Source: Devosia crocina (lineage in GTDB: Bacteria; Pseudomonadota; Alphaproteobacteria; Rhizobiales; Devosiaceae). Taken from it: DNA of 64,000 nucleotides. The notes beneath the pieces were generated by a model that searched no databases, was not told the DNA's origin, and saw nothing but the letters and a program-made list of their open reading frames with translations. Positions 61,993 through 64,000 of this stretch are shown here, piece after piece (positions within the stretch are counted from its first letter, which is position 1; every line of letters begins with the position of its first letter). The DNA is taken from contig NZ_FPCK01000002.1 in NCBI RefSeq assembly GCF_900116545.1, forward strand, positions 62,001 to 126,000. The letters are read 5' to 3'. A program made the translations under genes and the position numbers.

Positions 61993-62760
61993 CTAGACCC
62001 CATAGGCCGTCCAGAAGAAATAGAGCGTCATCACCACGCCATAGACGATCACGCCCCATCGGATCCAGAGCGTGGGAATGCGCTGGGCGAGCCGAGCAGC
62101 CACGTATCCGCCGACGGTGACACCCACGAGCGCAATCGAGCCATGGTACCAGTCGATCGTCCCGTTGAAGGCGAAGCGCACAACGGCAACCAGTGCGATG
62201 ATCGAGGAGATGAAGAGCTTAAGCCCGTTCATGGCGTGAATGTCGGTCATGCCCGCCATGGCGAGGAACGCCAGAAGCAGAATGCCGAGACCGGCATTGA
62301 AGAAACCGCCATAGACCGAGACAGCCGCGAGCAGCGCCAGGATCAGCACGGCGCCCAGTGCCTGCATGCCGGCACGGCCACCACCGCGGGCACGCACCGC
62401 CGAGTTGATCTGATTGCCGAAGGCGAACATGGCCACCGCAAAAGCCATGAGCCAGGGCACCACCATGGCAAATTGCTGGTCGGACACGACCAGCAGGAGT
62501 TCGGCACCGATATATCCGAACACGGCCGAGATCAGCCCGTAGACGATCAGCTTGTGCTTGTGCGCCGCCATCGCCGACCAATATCCGGCCGTGCCACTGA
62601 CATAGCCGGGCAAGGCCGCATAAGTGTTCGAGGCGCTCGCCAGAACCGGGGGAACGCCGGAAAACAGCAGCGCGGGAAAGACGATAAAGGATCCGCCGCC
62701 AGCCAGCGAATTAACGGCTCCGCCCAGAAGGCCGGCCAACAGAAGCAATATCTCGGTCAT
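61993..62760 (-). CDS. TauE/SafE-family sulfite or anion permease
   Basis: A 255-residue membrane protein with about eight helices and the family repeats: GLLGGAVNSLAGGGSFIVFPALL at the front, SNTYAALPGYVSGTAGYW after it, and the second half opening GGFFNAGLGILLLAFLAM. TauE/SafE members export sulfite, sulfoacetate or other small anions. It is convergent with cobA; because of the neighbouring nitrite and siroheme genes, nitrite or sulfite transport is possible but not shown. Confidence 0.88.
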   Translation of the reverse strand: MTEILLLLAGLLGGAVNSLAGGGSFIVFPALLFSGVPPVLASASNTYAALPGYVSGTAGYWSAMAAHKHKLIVYGLISAVFGYIGAELLLVVSDQQFAMVVPWLMAFAVAMFAFGNQINSAVRARGGGRAGMQALGAVLILALLAAVSVYGGFFNAGLGILLLAFLAMAGMTDIHAMNGLKLFISSIIALVAVVRFAFNGTIDWYHGSIALVGVTVGGYVAARLAQRIPTLWIRWGVIVYGVVMTLYFFWTAYGV

Positions 62761-63030
62761 GGCTCAGTTCACTCGATTTCCCCTTCTCTAGCCGCAGCGG
62801 AGCAAAGCGCCTAACGCAATTGTCTGATCGGCTCCATCACCCCGATTGATCACCACGCCTTGACTTCGGATTACGCGGGGCGCATGTACCGCGCGGTTGC
62901 TGGCACCTGCCGCCCGCGGACGAAGGTCCTTGGTGAAGCCCAGCCTCGATCATGATCTTCGGTTTTCTCCGAGGCGCATCATGGCAATGCGGGCTCCCAT
63001 GGACCAGTCGCCTCCCCTGGAGATGACCAG

Positions 63031-63471
63031 ATGTCTTTTTCTCTCGATACACCTTCAGCCCAGACGCTGAAATCGGAAGCGCGCCAGCTGCGCGAAGAGC
63101 GAGCCAGAAGCGGCCAGACACTGAGCCATGGCGCCGCGCTCGAAGAAGTCGCACGCAGTCACGGCTATCGCGACTGGAATACGGCGCGAGCGGCCTTGCC
63201 CGATCGCGTTGCGGTGCCGTTCCAGGTTGGAATGCGGGTACGCGGCTTTTACCTTGAGCAGCCTTTCTCCGGGCTGCTTTTGGGTGTGCAACTGCTGTCG
63301 AGCATGCAGCACTATGCGGTGACAATTCAGTTCGATCAGCCAGTCAATGTAACGCCCAACTTCATGTTCGCAGCGTTTCGCCAGCGCGTTTCGGCAACCC
63401 TCGATATCCATGGCGTTTCCCCTGCCCTGCGCGGCAATGGGCAGCCGCAGATGCGGCTTTTGCGCGAATAG
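63031..63471 (+). CDS. Glyoxalase_8-type (glyoxalase-superfamily) protein
   Basis: A 146-residue protein. The N-terminal half matches the Glyoxalase_8 family form (LKSEARQLREERARSG, LSHGAALEEVARSHGYRDW; name from memory). The rest is beta-rich (VAVPFQVGMRVRGFYLEQ, HYAVTIQFDQPVN) without the metal-binding residues of true glyoxalase I. Function unknown. GGAG lies about 8 bases before ATG 63031. It precedes the GST gene by 97 bases, same strand. Confidence 0.78.
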   Translation: MSFSLDTPSAQTLKSEARQLREERARSGQTLSHGAALEEVARSHGYRDWNTARAALPDRVAVPFQVGMRVRGFYLEQPFSGLLLGVQLLSSMQHYAVTIQFDQPVNVTPNFMFAAFRQRVSATLDIHGVSPALRGNGQPQMRLLRE

Positions 63472-63568
63472 TTGGAGTGGGCGCCTGTCCGCTTGGCCGG
63501 GTGCCCACCCTTGCCATCCATCGGCAAGCGCCGATATATCTGGGACACCAATAAAAGGACGGTGCCTC

Positions 63569-64000
63569 ATGACCACCCAGACACAACCGATCGAAGCCTT
63601 TTCTCTTCCTACGCCGAATGGACAAAAGGTGCATGTCATGCTCGAGGAACTGGGTGTGCCGTGGAATTATCGCCGCATCGATATCGGCAAAGGTGAGCAG
63701 TTCACGCCCGAATTCCTGGCAATTTCACCCAACAACAAGATCCCCGCCATCATCGATCCGGAAGGCCCAGGCGGCGAGCCGATCTCGATCTTCGAATCTG
63801 GCGCAATCCTGAAGTATCTCGGTCTCAAATTTGGCAAATTCTATCCGACCGATGCGCGCGCCCAGGTCAAGGTCGACGAATGGCTGTTCTGGCAGGTGGG
63901 TGGTTTCGGCCCCATGCTGGGTCAGAACAACCATTTTTCGGTCTATGCACCTGAAAAAGTGCCCTATGCCATCAAGCGCTATAGCGACGAGACCCATCGG
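63569..64000 (+). CDS. Glutathione S-transferase (YghU/YfcG-like), N-terminal part
   Basis: 144 residues before the window ends; no stop is seen. The thioredoxin-like domain has FSLPTPNGQKVHVMLEELGVPW, INPNNKIPAIID-like SPNNKIPAIIDPEG and FESGAILKYLG; the helical domain begins QVGGFGPMLGQNNHFSVYAP. That last segment and the TPNG motif in the active-site position are typical of the Nu-class disulfide reductases YghU and YfcG, which use two glutathiones rather than one. The start ATG 63569 is inferred from the family start MTTQTQP. Confidence 0.9.
   Translation, partial: MTTQTQPIEAFSLPTPNGQKVHVMLEELGVPWNYRRIDIGKGEQFTPEFLAISPNNKIPAIIDPEGPGGEPISIFESGAILKYLGLKFGKFYPTDARAQVKVDEWLFWQVGGFGPMLGQNNHFSVYAPEKVPYAIKRYSDETHR

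Overview
The window is a continuous, gene-dense piece of an alphaproteobacterial chromosome. It is high in GC, with short intergenic gaps and many 4-bp ATGA start/stop overlaps. The gene content points to Hyphomicrobiales, most likely the Devosia/Pelagibacterium group (inference, from the porin type, the ldtR-ldtP pair next to a DUF6163-like gene and hemB, the BA14K protein and the rpoZ-rsh-acpS-lepB-rnc-era-recO order). I see no transposase, integrase, phage gene or CRISPR array.

Layout, 0-20 kb: the first bases of a Gfo/Idh/MocA-type oxidoreductase diverge from an AraC regulator, followed by tRNA-Pro(GGG). A leftward block carries merR-ihfA-fabH-plsX-yceD and a ubiquinol-cytochrome c chaperone, with bamE diverging from it. 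Next come glyA-nrdR-ribH-nusB (leftward, without the usual ribD and ribE), a BA14K protein, the L,D-transpeptidase gene ldtP with its regulator ldtR, hemB, a DMT exporter, an RDD membrane protein, bpt (N-end-rule transferase), a Dabb protein and parC.

20-33 kb: a long leftward housekeeping run, rpoZ-rsh-acpS-lepB-rnc-era-recO, carries the stringent response, lipid activation, protein export and RNA/ribosome processing. An NYN-domain protein, smpB, dapA, an alpha/beta-hydrolase-fold protein that seems to have lost its nucleophile and catalytic histidine, an OmpA-family protein with a duplicated N-terminal unit, and a highly expressed porin follow.

33-46 kb: a leftward nagA-SIS deaminase-GntR operon diverges from murQ and forms an amino-sugar/cell-wall recycling locus. 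A peptide-type ABC system follows: binding protein and XRE-cupin regulator leftward, two permeases, two ATPases and a GAF protein rightward, with an M24 aminopeptidase beside it.

46-64 kb: putA and putR (proline to glutamate), a BMP-type nucleoside/base ABC transporter with cytosine deaminase, then nasT-nasS-nirB-nirD-cobA for nitrite assimilation, a TauE/SafE permease, a Glyoxalase_8-type protein and a GST running off the end. Much of 46-62 kb releases or assimilates nitrogen. The strongest regulatory signal is at 58194-58340, in front of nirB: a correctly spaced sigma-54 promoter, two tandem six-base-loop hairpins of the ANTAR/NasT type, and a terminator whose 5' arm overlaps the second hairpin.

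Two families of intergenic palindromic repeats (three copies of one, two of the other) are scattered through the window; one copy lies inside the peptide transporter operon.
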